From Camarhynchus parvulus (taxonomy: Eukaryota; Chordata; Aves; Passeriformes; Thraupidae), in the NCBI RefSeq assembly GCF_901933205.1, contig NC_044572.1, forward strand, positions 110,806,965-110,870,964: a stretch of DNA of 64,000 bases, written 5' to 3'. Below the pieces are notes generated by a model, which was not told where the DNA came from, did no database searches, and was given only the letters and a program-made list of their open reading frames with translations. Positions 24,896 to 38,156 of the stretch are shown one piece after another; the stretch's first letter is position 1, and each line of letters opens with the position of its first letter. A program made the translations under genes and the position numbers.

Positions 24896-25027
24896 CTGAC
24901 ATATATGACATATATGTAATATACTTATTTATTACATATATGTCATATATTTACATATATTGACATATATTTATTACATATATTGACATATATACAATAA
25001 ATTTATTTATTTAACATAAATAAATGT
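24896..25027. repeat. AT-rich repeat of ACATATAT/ATATATGT units
   Basis: Repeated ACATATATGACATATATG and TTACATATATTGACATATAT units, partly inverted, followed by TTTATTTATTTAA and its near complement. The block is strongly self-complementary and could form cruciforms. It resembles a locally expanded AT microsatellite more than a transposon. Confidence 0.75.
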
Positions 25028-26115
25028 TCTATAAACTGGGATTAAGGTTTTGCACATGAGGCCAGAACATGGATAAATGAAACTGCTGGACACAGTTTGC
25101 TGTGCCACTCAGGCACTTCAGAGATAAGGAATGGATGATGTATGAAAGGCTGTGCTGTATCTTCTGCTGTGAAAAGCAAGAGGTCCCCCATGCCAAAAGC
25201 TGAGCACAGCTGAAACAGTCATACCCTGAGGGTGGCAGTGGATGTTCCCAGTGTGGAATAAAACTTGGAGTAGAGCAAAAGTCCTCCACTAGTGTTCACA
25301 GGGTGCTTTTCAATAGCCCCTGAAATTCCTGTGTAAGATGTGGTTCAGTGAAGGCACTGGTACTTTACTGCTTTGAAACTGGCATGGATACTGAGTCTGT
25401 GAAAGAACTCCCAGCTTCAAGGGATGCTGTGGGTGCAATTGATTGATTGCTCAGTTTTGCAGGTGGTTATCATCTGGAACAGGGATGAATTTTTAATTTT
25501 TTCTATGAAGTTTGTTCCTTGCTCTTAGATTTGGGTGTTCATTCCTTAGTTGATTGAGATTTTGGTTCAAAGATGTGCTTTTAAAGTGGCAAACATCAAG
25601 CACTTCTGAAGTATTCATTGCTTGGAGCTTTTGAGATAACACCAGAGGAGGAACAATTTATTCACCAGCTTATTCTGAAGTTTGGCTTTATTTTATTTTT
25701 TGTTCATTCTCAATGTGTTTTTTCAAATAGTGAACAGTGTACTTGGTTTCATGTTGAAGATGTTAGAAATGGCTTTTTAAGTAAATTTTATATTGCTTTT
25801 TGGTCAAATTATTCAAGGTTCAAGTGTGAATAATAGCTATTTGAGTAAAAAAAAACCCACATGCCTTTTCCCTTCCACTTTTTGTATTAAATTTATTTTA
25901 AAAAGAGCTAACCATAAAGAAGCGAGAATGAGAGTGCTGTTTATGACATTCATATTTCTTCTGCTTTCTGTCAAAAACTAAAGGAAATTTCATCATCTTG
26001 TACAAATGACAGACTATCGTGAGTGATAGTAATTGTGTCCTCTGATTCTTTCTTGGTGTAAAGACTATTTTGCAATTTTTGAATTTAGTGTAAAAATGTC
26101 ATTGATTTCAATGGG

Positions 26116-26153
26116 TATAATATTAAGAACTTGGTATAATACTAGGAACTTGG
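26116..26153. repeat. Two-copy 19-bp tandem repeat
   Basis: TATAATATTAAGAACTTGG (26,116) is followed directly by TATAATACTAGGAACTTGG (26,135), with two mismatches. Confidence 0.75.
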
Positions 26154-28533
26154 GAATATTTAAAATTATTTTAAAATTTTGATATTCATACTTAATGTAG
26201 CTGTTAATATTTGTCTTAATATAAAGCACTGATTCTTAATTACAGAATTGTTTCTAAAATACTTTGCTGTTTTGCATTTTCTAAATATATATTCATTCAT
26301 AATTATGTGAGATAGTTTTTTCTAGTTTCTCTGTATGCCAAAATGTTTTGATGGACTCTTTTAACAGTTCTGAATAATGAACTGTATGCTTCAGCTTCAA
26401 CGACACAAATGGGCATTGATTTTCTTTGACTTGCTTTTGACCCCTAAAGAAGTAAAGTCATTAGAATTATGCTTGAAAGAGCTTTGCTCTATCTCCTATA
26501 ATTTTATAGATATTATAAACAGGCCTTGGGAACTAATCTATGCTAATCAGATTTTTTTCAAGTGAAAAAGGAGGGGAAAATCATCAGCTTTACAGTTGTC
26601 TTGCAGCTCTAGGTTTCTTCACTCGCAGCTGTCTGCCTGTATCCATTAGCAGTTGGTATCGCAGCTGTACCTCTCTGAATGCAGCAGAATTCACAAACAG
26701 TTCTTCTCACAACTGTTTAATTGGTTATCAAATGGCAATCATTTCTGTGAAGAGTTGGTCAGTGCAATGCAGTTTTTTTCAAGTAACAAAACATGCGGTG
26801 ATGCATGTGTAGAGTTCCTCTCTGAAGATAGACTTTGAGTAAAAGTCAGCATCAGATCTCTGTCTCTACGGCTTTTAATGTCTGGAGTGCCTTTGTTATC
26901 ATTCTGTGAGTTATGTGGTTTACTTCTTTATGGACACAAAATGCAAAGGTAAAATGTACAAAATAAAAAGGTAAAACATAGCAGTAGTCTTTTCAAAGTC
27001 AGCTGGAGAAATGGATGCAAGAGCAAATTCGGTTTACAGTGCTGAGAAGCTGGTGTGGTTGACATGTTATGAATGGGGCAAGATAGGGCCCTCCCAGGGG
27101 TTCAGTTCCTGGCAGGGCTCCCTGTTCCTAAACTAAGCAACTCCATTAACCTAAATGCAAAAATACCCACTCTGATGCTTTTTCAGCTGGAGCAACTCCT
27201 CTGTTGAATACAGTGACACTCGTGAAGGAGTTTTATTGGAGGAAGCATACTACAACTGTGCTAGAGGCGTTTCCAAGCATAGTGTATAGAAATCATGACA
27301 GCATCTGATGATGATCACCTCTCATTTTATTTAAGCTCACTGGGATAAGAAAGGACCTACCTGGATAACTGAATGCACAAGGAGACAGTTTCTTTCTACA
27401 CTGTGTCATTAGTCTTTCAGCTAGTTAATTCTTAAGCATTATTAGTAATAGTTCATCATATGCCTCTTTTCACAACTTACTGTCTTATGCAGTTGTGATG
27501 TTGTCTAGGCTGATTCGTTGGGGTGTCTTAATTAAAATTGCTTTGATTTCAGTTTATTAATCTGTTTCATTCATCAGGTTTCCTTTTCACTACATTAAAT
27601 AACTTACCTAACCTCCAAAGGGAGAGCTGATCTTAATGATCAGTGATTATATATTGTATTATTCTCCATGTTTTCAATGCTATTTATGTTTGCAAAGTTT
27701 TCTTAATTTAGAAAAACCCTAAACCTTTTGATTTTTGGTAGGTGGATCAGAGTACTCATTGCACGCTTTGATTAATGGAGAAATCCAGTTGCTAACAGTA
27801 ATTTGATATTGCTATTTGCCACTATGCTCCTCCATAACATGCCCTTTCACGCACATCTTACTGCCTTTTTTTAACCTCTTCATGATGTGTCTTCAGTACT
27901 TCTTTCTGAAATGAAAATCCTAAGGTTAATCTCAAGCATTATTCCCTCATATGATACCTCTTATACCCAGTTGATTGTTTTCTCAGGTCTAAAATTCTGT
28001 ACTTTTTTGTGCTGTGTTTCTGTGTGTCTATGTACAGCTCTTTATTGAGTTTGATACGTAATTCTTTATAAACCCTCTGTCATGTTTAAACCCATGATTT
28101 TTTCTTTTTGAAATGAGGCTTGATTTTTTGTTTTACTGTTAACTCTTTACTATTACATATTAGATGTATTTGTCTAACTACAGCAAAGGCATTTTTGGGG
28201 GAAAAAACCCCAGCAATTTGGGAAATGAAAGGTAAAATATTTGGGCATCATTTCCCTTTTGGAAAATTACAAGAACATTATTCATCATCTTCCCTTTAGT
28301 CTAAAGAGTATGAAAAGACATAACATTTCCCCTTCCAGTTACTTCATGATAGTACTGACCACTATGTGTATATACCTGTATGCCTTCTCTACAGGTTTTT
28401 GATGGCTGCAGAACTGTGAGCCTGAGATCACAAGTAGCTGGGGTCATAAAGGTCTAGCTAGATTGCATGAAAGAAGGCAGTAAAATATTGTGGGTTTGCT
28501 TTTTCATTCTTTATGCTGTGATAGAAAGAGGAT

Positions 28534-28971
28534 CTATATGACCCTTGAAAAGAGGAAAAGGTGAATAGTTGCATTTCTAGACAAGGCACAGAGAGAACTG
28601 CAAGAAGGACAGAAGCAAGATATTTGATGAAAGACCTTCTGTCTGTGTTTTTGAGGGGAAAGAGGTGCTTTCCAAGCCAGCAGTTTTTCAGTAATCTTCA
28701 GAATTGCATTCTTGAAATAGAGACCTGCTGCTTGTGAAGAGTTCTGCGAGAAAAGTATTCCCTTTCCCTGTGAGAAATGTTTGGGTAAGGCTGTATTTGT
28801 GTCATTTTTCTCCAAAAGTTCCATGAATTCCCCATATTTAAAGCAGGAACCTATGTACAAGAATTCAGTTGCATCCTTAGATGGACTACTTCCTTCTGCG
28901 GGTACATCTGTGGATTTAGTTGAGAAGCTCTGGTTTTTTGGGCTGTCTGAGGTTGGTCTCGAAGTGCACAA
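28534..28971 (-). other. Isolated 145-codon open frame, unassigned
   Basis: This is a minus-strand frame unusually long for AT-rich DNA. The N-terminal half is rich in Ser, Thr, Pro and Lys and the C-terminal part is rich in Cys and His. It does not start at an ATG at its first position and has no clear splice sites. Part of the plus strand is open over the same bases. I do not recognise the product; chance or a decayed sequence is likely. Confidence 0.15.
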
Positions 28972-30706
28972 GAAGCAACAAAGAAATCATTAAGGTTATT
29001 GTGTTGCCTCATGTTAGGAGTGACACAAAAGTAGCGTCATTAGGATTTCTCATTCTTTTTGCCCTGCAACACATAAACATACATGTACCTCTGTCTTAAG
29101 ATGAATTCTGTCATAAATTTGGCTTCATACACCCACCTGTTTTAAAAATAGAATCTACAGTATTCAGAAGTTTATGGAAACTATGTGGAGTTACAAACCT
29201 CATTTCACAATTTTAATTTCTTTTCTAGGAATTGTCTGGCCACCTTAGTTTCCAGCAAGTAGATCTGGAAAAAAAAAAAAAACAGCTGGAAGCACTTCTA
29301 GATGCAATTCTAAAAATACAAAAATAGGATTCTGTGCCTTTTAATTTAACTCATTCTGCTTCAGAGAAAATAGATGAGAAGGAGGCTGCTTTCATAGATC
29401 AAGTGTCAATATTACTTGAGTTACAAAGCAATACACCAGCTTAATTTACTCCAGCTTAAATTCCTCCTTTTATGGCAGCAGAATTGTCTTTTCTGGATGG
29501 CAAGAGGTATCTTAGATCTTCCTACGTATAATATCTCTCTCTGGAGGCATTTAAAGTGCTGAAAAAACCTCTGCACAAAAGCTTGCAAAGAATGTGAAGT
29601 ACTTTGAAGTTCTGCAATTATGGCTAAATGTCACTTTCTGCAAGTTTATGGCATGTAAGTAGCTGGAGATGCTACTGTGGGAAAAGCTAGTCCTTCATCT
29701 TTAAAAAATACACCTCATAGAAGTAACCTGTATTTATGAGTATGCAAACTGTCCCACTATGTGTTTGAAACCTGTGGTCAAAACTCATCTGTTTATCAAA
29801 GCTTTTTGTTAGCTTAAAAAGAAGATTGAATTACATAAATATCATCTTTTATTTGAAAGATTTTCTTACCACCATACTTCTGAAATACTTTTCTTGGATT
29901 TAGAAATCATGATAAACAACCTGAAAACATTCCTCTAAGTACTGCAGTGTAATGCTAGACATAAAAATTATGGTCTCTAATACAAGGCAGTTGTTTTTAC
30001 AGTTCTGGGGACCATTTGGGGTGAAGATAAGGGACAGCGTTTGACTTTTTAGCTTCAGACTACGCAAACTTACTCAGCATACTAAGTGCTCGGTTAGGAG
30101 TAACTGTATGTACCAATAGCACGTGTCTAGGCAGCCTTCAATTTAGGATGAGGGTTCCTCTAGAGTCTGCAAATCTAATCTTCAGAAGGATGTTTAATAC
30201 TTTAAAATAATGGGAAGTGAAAATCCATGAAGCAGTAATTTATAAAAATAACTTAGTGCGTTACATGCAGCAGATGTCTAAAGGGTGCTGCTGCTCACAG
30301 TCTGAAGGCTTCTGGAGGTACTGCTGCTCAGAATCTGTAACTGCTGGAAAAGAGACACTGCATGTTGTTCTCTAAATAGAGAAATTGTTCTTGGGGTTAT
30401 GCTCATGGCAGTTGTATTGCTGATTTCCATAGCAGCCTGCCTACAGCTGCTTGGAAGAAGAGTTGCAGGTGTTTTGCAAGAGCAGGAGAGGCATGATGTG
30501 TGACTGAATCAGCTCCTTCCTCAGCCATGGGGAGCATGTTCTTCCACTGCACACTCAGTTTTCATCAGTCTGGGAAGCCTTTAATTTACTGAAATACTCC
30601 GGGCAGCTTTTGAAGTGTGAAATTACTTGTATGATGGTCCCTTTTGTGTAAGGCCTTGCTGAAGTGCTTCTGTTAATATTTTGGACACAATATTTCTGCT
30701 ACAGGT

Positions 30707-31015
30707 TGTGGCTATTGTATTGAGGCTGGGTGAATAAAGCCACATAAAGTCTGAAGTCTTGGAGGCAAAATGCCGAGTTTATTAGAAACCACACATTATT
30801 TTTATAGACTGTTACGATAAAGGTGAACCTGATTGGTTCTTAATCAACACCCTCACACCATTGGCTAATTAGGAACAACAGCCCTTTTGTAAAGGAGAAA
30901 CACGTTCAAAACACCAGCTGCAGGAACCTCTGAGCTTTCTCAAAACTTCCTAGAGGAATGTCTGGGAAAGTTTATTTGACTTTCTTCTCTGCATCCACAG
31001 TTCTCAGCATCCACA
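30707..31015 (-). mobile_element. Solo ERVK-like LTR with 6-bp target duplication
   Basis: The block is bounded on the plus strand by TGTGGCTATT on the left and CATCCACA on the right, so on the minus strand it runs TG to CA. The six bases ACAGGT occur directly on both sides (30,701-30,706 and 31,016-31,021), which is the target-site duplication length typical of ERVK-type integration. On the minus strand there is a CCAAT box (plus TGATTGGT at 30,830), TATAAAAA (plus 30,799-30,806) and AATAAA (plus TTTATT at 30,778-30,783) in order. No internal genes remain, so this is a solo LTR left by LTR-LTR recombination. It shares its layout and several motifs with the element at 1634-1973. Confidence 0.88.
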
Positions 31016-33244
31016 ACAGGTCAGTGAACATGTTGCAGGTGGTTGCTTGTGGCAAACCCCATATTTGGGGTGGGTGTTCTGCCCCAAAAACCTTGGGCTC
31101 TGATTGCCCTCACAGCCATTACTGATGTCTCTTCCTATCTCCCATGTTGCATGTTGCAGCCCATCATGTCAGTTGCTTGTGTGTTTGCAAATATGTCAGC
31201 ACCAGGAAGGCTATGCATTAGGTTTTTCCTGGGCATCTTCTTGGGTGGTATCTTGCAGGAAAACATGGGATTAATCATGATGATTTATGACATTCATAAG
31301 AGAGAGAGACTTACTTTGGGGAAGCCTGTGAGATCTTCAGCATAATAATCCTGTCGTGGTGTGCTACAGTGATATAAAAGTACCTCGTTCAGGGAAGAAG
31401 TGGTACATGGGGAATTTTCTTTGTTGTTTGTATGTACAGCAGTGAGCATGTATGGCACCTGTTTGAGATAAAGGTGGCTAGAAGTGGATAGAAGGTGGAT
31501 AGAAGTGACTTGATAGAGAAGATGTATCAACTCATCTCTAAAACTTCAGGAATAACATTTGTTTCTTTTTTCCTGTTAGTGATACATACATACAGAGAAT
31601 ATATTTCTTATTTATAGCCATAAGGCATGATTTCTGCTTTTCAGCCAGTTTTTCCCTGAAGGAAAGACAAAATTGGCAATTTGAAAACAGCTCATTCTGA
31701 TACTTTGGAGAATGGTCTCTAGTTAGAGCTTCACACTTATGATGCCCCCCCACAATATTTGTGTTGTATCCTTTACTGGCTTTCAGCTTGGACAGTGTAT
31801 GTTTTACACATATTTGTGTGCATACATGTGTTCAGAGTAGATAAATGTCTGTAGCACATAAATATCATATATGTGTCAAATACGATATACCATGTGCTTT
31901 TCAGCCTTGGTAGCCCTGGAATTTGGAAATTTGTAATAAAACCATCTTTGATCATGAGAGCAGCCACATTACATGGCTAGATGTTTTTGTGGCTTCTATT
32001 ACACCTATGTAAAGTAGCGAGTGTCCTGTGCTTGTACAGGGATTGACCCTCTTTCAAATAATCTTTCTCAGTCTGCATATCCTTCTCAAATCTATTCAGT
32101 GAGGATCATCTTCCTGGCCTGTGCAATATTCCCTTTACATGCCTCTGCTAGTTCTTCCTCCCTCACATCAAACTGAACCTCTTTTTTTGTTTTCAAAGGT
32201 TTTGTTTAGTAAAGCCAAGCATTAGATGCTGTATTTAGCAGCTTACTGAGGTTTTTTGTTCTTGCCACTGGCATGTTTTTCTGTGCCTTATGAAAGTAAA
32301 ACTCTCTACTTGAAAATCTGCCTTTATAACATTTGGTTGTCATCTTAACTTCTGCTAGGATGCTTGCAGAGGGTTTCCATCTGGAACTGATTTCAAGCCT
32401 AAATGAGAAATTTTTTTCAGTGGATCATTTTCAATAGTTTTGTAGGAATATCTTTATACAATTCAGTGAGATCTTAATGCCTATTTCTTTTAATAATAGA
32501 AATTCCTTCTTTCACATTTTTGTCCTGTTAATCCAATAATAGTATCTATCTACTGTTTGTATACTGCTGTGTATTATTAAATCCTGGCTCAGGGCATGAA
32601 AATAGTGTTTCTTGTTTCAATAACTACACTTGGCTACTTAATTTTAAACTATTTAATATTCATTTCTTTGGTGAAATAGCAGATGCTTGATGTGAATATT
32701 TTTATACGTCTGCCTTTATGCCACACATAACAGACAAGGGCAGATTACCTGGAAATTTATTTTCAGTTTGATAAGACATCCCTGTTTTCTTTATGGAGGA
32801 ATGTTCAGCATTTGGTGGCAGTCGCGGCAGTATTAGGTGCCTTGGACTTAGATCTGTTTCCATTTGTTCAGCAATAGAAAATTCAAAGTGGCAATAGTTT
32901 AGTTTAAAAATAAAGGGAAAGGATTTAATAATGAACTGCTTGATCAGGAGAAATTACACGTTAGTTTGAATGTACAGTGAATTTAAAAATGCAGTGAATT
33001 AGTGAAGAGATGTCTTGCTCTTGAATCCAGACTGTGAAGATGTGAAGTGTGGGGAGACCCAAAAACAAGACATGGATTCTGTTCACTGGCTCCTCTCTGA
33101 GTCACCATCATGCCCATGAAATGTTGGATTGAGCAATGAGCATTCCAACGAGTGGGCAGTGCTGGATAACTGCACAGCTGACCTGCCTCCTCCTTGGAAA
33201 ACACAACTTGGTCTTTTGTTATACTCCATACTCTCTTCTCTCAG

Positions 33245-33325
33245 AGGTTGCAGTCCAAAAATAATACAGCAACCAACTGTAGTATTGGAAAAAAGGAATG
33301 GTGAACCTGTTTTAACTAAAGAGAG
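33245..33325 (+). other. Strong candidate 81-nt coding exon, phase 2-2
   Basis: A textbook acceptor (ACTCCATACTCTCTTCTCTCAG, ending at 33,244) precedes an 81-nt block. It ends in GAGAG followed by GTGAGT, a near-consensus donor at 33,326. The length is a multiple of 3, and one frame is open through the block. It starts with the last base of a codon and ends with two bases of the next, so exon skipping would keep the frame. The peptide is hydrophilic (CSPKIIQQPTVVLEK, then RNGEPVLTKE) and looks like real coding sequence. The same frame hits TGA only inside the donor. It lies on the strand and side expected for the gene driven by the CpG island. I could not match it to a family. A second, internal AG (GGTTGCAG, ending 33,253) could be an alternative acceptor. 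Confidence 0.4.
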
Positions 33326-36300
33326 GTGAGTGGTTGTGGTTTGTGGGCTTGTGAAGAACTGGTTGTAAACTGGTCTGTTAAACTATTTTTTAAATTGTCT
33401 TATCTATATTGTAGAATTTTACTTCAAGCTTTTCTCTCTGTAATATTTTTGTTACTGAAGTTCAAGAAAATTTCAAACCAGTAAGTTTTAATTTAAAGCT
33501 ATTTTCTTCAGTTTGGCAATGCCAAGTGTAGGGAATAGAGCACGGTCTCAACAGTGAGGTGGAACTCTGAATTGGATTTACTCTGTGATCATCACATAGA
33601 CTTGTGCACATTGCATAAATTTCTTTTGGTTCATTTATCTCACTTAGCTTAAATTCACACTTTGTGCACACATGGTTAGTACTTTGAGACTTCATTAATG
33701 AATGGTTACATAAAGGTTTATTTTCAGTAGTTAGAGACAGTGGATGCATATAGTGTGTTAGATATTGATTTACATGTGCTTTTGGTTTCTCAGAATGTTT
33801 TTCATGATCTCATAGTAAATTACTGTATACTTGGTCACTACTTTCTTTGATGTATTAGTTTTTGGAAGAACATTACACAAACCTGAAAAATAATGTGATT
33901 TGTTGTAGGAACCTTTTAAATGGATTTGCCTAAATCTATTCTTGACATAAATTAAATTTATTATGAAGTCATATTTTCTCATTTAGTAGTCTCTGTCTTA
34001 CCTAATACATTGTAAGGAAGAATGCTTGGAAGTCTTAGAATTCATGTAGTGGAATAAACACTTGAAATGATCTCTCTGCAACCATTCGGTCTGTGAATAG
34101 AGCCACAACTGCTAAATAAATGTTTTATTTTTCTACTACAGCACTGTAAAAGGAAATAGTAGATTATTATTTGGAGACCTGTAAATTCCCAAAATAAATT
34201 GCATTTTTGTTTGTATTTAAAAAAACATAGCTGAACAGATGGGAAAGTAGCCCATGCTGCATCTCAAATTCTGACTTAAAAAAAAATCTTTTCCTACATC
34301 AGTATTTAATTTCAAAACTGTTCTGTGGACAAATGGGCAAATCTGTTTATGAATTTGTATGACATTTCAATTTTCATGTTATCACGATAGTTAAAATAAA
34401 ACTGAAATACAGAAATAATTTGAATGAAAGTAGAAAGATAACCTAGCTAGAAAATACTATCAAACCAGTTATTAACATTTGCTTGAGGATGACTTCACCA
34501 TCTTAGTAAATACTCATGTTCTGGCAAGGCCTCTACTGTATCAGGCATGTGTGTGTAGGCTTCATGGTGTAAATAGCACGGTAGTAACAGTCCAAGTTAT
34601 CCCTTTAAAGTAGAGAGAGGAGAACTGCCCATACTGGTTCTGTCTGTCCCACAGCACCTCGACAGCTACTCCTTCTGTAAGATGAATCAGCAAGCAAGTG
34701 TATTAATTACTGACATGAGACATTACCCACTTAGAATTTATGTTTTGGTATCCTAGTATTCAACAGATGCCTGTTAGGAAGGATTTGTCTCTGCTTTACT
34801 TTGAGGTGGTAGGTTATCTATCAAGAATAAAAGCTCACATCCCTGGTGGTTGTGTTAATTGACAGTTGGATTAATAATGGAGACTGTGCTATCCAGCTTA
34901 GTGTTTGCACAAAACGTTTAGGAACTTTCATTGTCAGTACAGCTCCTTGTGTGACACATTTTGCTGCAATCGAGTATGGGGAAAAGACTGCAGACATGTA
35001 AAAGCTTCAGACAAACAACTGTTGCCCACCCTTTACCCTTGTGTGGGTACATAAGTGCAGCATGATAGCAGAAACTTTATTTTCCTGGGCAACCAAATTA
35101 AAAAAACAATCACCTCTATGCCAACATGTCGTTAGGTTTTTTGTTACTCTCTGGATGTTTGGCCTGCTGTGTTATGTTTCAGAATAAAATTGTGTGTTTA
35201 TAGAAAACGTATTGTGAGTCCTAGTTAAAGCTTATTTTGGCCAAATTGGTTATTATGATACAACTGGGAAAGGCAGTTCATTAACATGGATTGGGATATG
35301 AGACATAGGCTTCCATTAATTTGCCTGAGTACTTTTTAAATTATGGCTGGGGGACTGTGAAATTTACTTTAGTGTTCAACAAATGGGCTAAGAGAAAAAG
35401 TGATCAGTGGCAGAAGGCATTTTGCAAAGAAGCTTGATGGATGGATGAAAGGCTTCTGCTGCATAGTTCCAGGCTCTGCAGTTCATCATTATTCAGTCAC
35501 AAAGATTAAAGCAAATTAGAGCTTAGAAACTATGAACCAAGAGCTGCCCAACAAAATGTCCAAAGTCATAGGGGAGCACTACAAACTGATTCAAATGCAC
35601 AGGGATAATTTCCAGAAACCCTATTTGTGTTTAAATATTTATTACCACTTTAACTTTTTATTTTCCTATGACATATGTCTCTTTCCCATGCCAGATTTCC
35701 AGTCTTTGAAAGAACAGTAAACATTTCTCTCTCTTGCAAAAGGAAGAGTCATTTGGTATTCTCTCATTCCTGTGGCAGTAACAGGGGATTGTACTTTGAA
35801 ACATTTTACTTAATGATTGGAATTGAATTTTTTTTCACTAATGAGTATTTGTTTTTTGGATTTGGTTTTCTTTTCCTTTTCCTTTTTTTTTTTTATGTGA
35901 TACCTAACCCTCCAAGAAGCTTTATAATAAAGTATATTTATTCCCTCTGCATTTTTGGGGAGCAGGAGTACCTAAAGTTACTCAGATCCTCCCATATCCA
36001 TGCAGTGTTCTTGAAAACTGAATGTAGCATTCAGACCTGCATTTTTAAACCATGTTAAATTGTCCATAGAACTGAGGGAACAACATCTCGTTGCTGGCAA
36101 AATTGGCACAATTTGTAAACTGGCTTAATGTGTCTGTTGGTTTCTGTTCAAATGAAAGGTGTGAAACGTTTTTGTCTAGCTGAATGTCTTTTCTATAAAA
36201 AGACTAAAATTTCATGGTGATGGATTCTAGTAAAATTTTACTCCTGGCAGAATATTGGTGCAGGCATGCTATGGATCCCCAGGAAACTGTGAGCTTTATG

Positions 36301-37404
36301 TTGAATCGGACTTGGGAATACTGAAAAACATTTGTTCACAGGCATTTTTGGCAGTACAAAACCATCTATGTCAGTATAGTGTGTGCTTCAGAGGCTTTTC
36401 ATATCCTAAAAGAAGGGAAATACCTTAATATATCTTAGAGGTTGGGGTAAAGAGCAAAAGAGAAATCTGACAGATATGTAATTCACCTTGGCTGTTTCAG
36501 TGCTGTGTAAGAACTGAGTGCAAATCTGTAGCAGAATGAGATGAGGAAAGTGGTCACTCGCACTCTTTTCATACATTCTAAGACTGCTTATCTGAAAGGC
36601 TAGTTCTGAACAAACAGCAGGATCAGTATGTAGAAAATATTGTAAACACATACATGTAATTTAAAAAATAAATTTTTTAGCAAGAGGAGTTTTTTAAAAC
36701 TTGTGTTCAGTACTAAAACATCTGGATTTACATCTCTTATATGGTTTGCTGATAATGTTGCTTATCTTTCTCAAATTTTTCATCCTCTTCTAGTAGACAT
36801 ATGCTTTATATTCAATATATTCAGGGTTCCTTACATTCAACTAGACAAAAAAACCAACTTAATCTGGTGGCATCAACCAGGCAGAGAACTGTTATGCTAA
36901 AGCAACTTTCCTTTACCAAAGGTTGACAGATCACAACTCTAAAGCTGGGGAATGAGTCAGACAAGTTTATATCACAAATGAAAATAGTGAGGTACGTCTA
37001 ATAAATTTGGAACTCAATGAAAAAAGATAAACTGAGTTCATTGGGTCTAAAGCCAAGAGCATTGCTACAAGGAGTGTATAATTTGCTCTGATATAATTTC
37101 CAATGGTAGCTTTATGAATAAGAGATAGAACATATGGAACTATTCACACAGAAAAAAATTATGTGTAGTGGGCACTATGAAAATAGGTAAAAAAAACAAA
37201 CTGAAGAGAGACAATGAATAGTAGAAACTCATGTGTGATGGATAGGCTTCTACTCTTGAGAGGCTCCCTTGATCGGAGTTCCTGTTTCTTCTCCTTTGTT
37301 GTTACTATCTGGTGGACTTCTGGAAGCTGGCAAGAGTTTTTCTGGCAGGCTGAGAGAATGCTGCCATCCAGGAAAGTCTTATTTACTGCAGTCTTAATAA
37401 GTTC

Positions 37405-37427
37405 TTTTTTTTTTTTTTTTTTTTTTT
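37405..37427. repeat. Poly-T tract (23 T)
   Basis: An uninterrupted T run of 23. It could be a microsatellite or an old reverse-oriented retroposon tail; no attached element was recognised. Confidence 0.8.
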
Positions 37428-37750
37428 AATCACAGAGATGGACTTCATTTGGTAAATGAAAAGTGAAACTTGAAGTGATGGGCCTTAGTACACTTTGGAC
37501 AGCACTGTGAAAGAAATTTTCCTTGCCACAGCTAGTGACCAGATGGTCTTTTCCTACAGATCTTCTGCTTTGTTAAACAGTAAATCTCTGCATGTAAGGT
37601 GCTTGTAAACCTTAAAAATGGATTTATTTTTTATTTTACAATAAAATAAAAAAATTATTGCAATATGCCCCCAAGGAGGGCTTCAACCCTATTTTTTCCA
37701 TTCCCTTAATTACAATACTTTTTTTTACTGATTTGATGGTGTTGACTTAG

Positions 37751-38156
37751 GTAGTCACAAAGGGTCAGAGCAAGTGTTTATGTGATAAGGGAAGTGGGAC
37801 ATAAAGCTGGTGCTAGAAAGGCGCCCCTCTTTTGGGAAGGGTACGGTATGTGGAGGAGGTGGTGGTGGTGGCTGTGTTACTCTGAGTTTGGAGGTGGCAG
37901 GAGCAGCTACACCAGGAGAGCTGCATGTGCTGCCACTGCCCTGCTGCCTTCATGGCCACACCAGGGAATGAGAGGGAAGCCATCTGGTGGAGCTGTGTTG
38001 GGGACACCGAAGGCACCAGGGCTGTTCGTGTCCTCAATGGCTCTGCTGGCTGCTCCACCCTCTGCATCCAGCCAGCTTGAGTGCAGCTGGGAACTGTCAG
38101 GGCACATTGCTGGTCCCAGCTTCACTGCTGTCTGCCTGGCTTCCTTCCTCACCAAG
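37751..38156 (+). other. GC-rich island with good donor, candidate exon
   Basis: About 350 bases (37,800-38,160) are clearly richer in GC than the surrounding DNA and stay open in one plus frame for 128 codons. The block ends in CACCAAG|GTGAGA, a good donor at 38,157. A possible acceptor, with TTTTTTTTACTG upstream, ends at 37,750. The translation is tryptophan-, alanine- and serine-rich with no domain, and minus-strand frames are open as well, so the composition alone could explain the openness. It may be an exon of a non-coding transcript or a local GC-rich relic. Confidence 0.2.

Larger units (their letters stand above)
21355..30706. other. Gene-free stretch downstream of the CpG island (presumed intron)
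   Basis: AT-rich sequence with simple repeats but no exon that I can support. If the CpG island drives a plus-strand gene, this is the start of its first intron. It contains the AT-rich palindromic array at 24,896-25,027, a two-copy 19-bp repeat at 26,116 and an isolated minus-strand 145-codon frame at 28,534-28,971. Confidence 0.45.
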
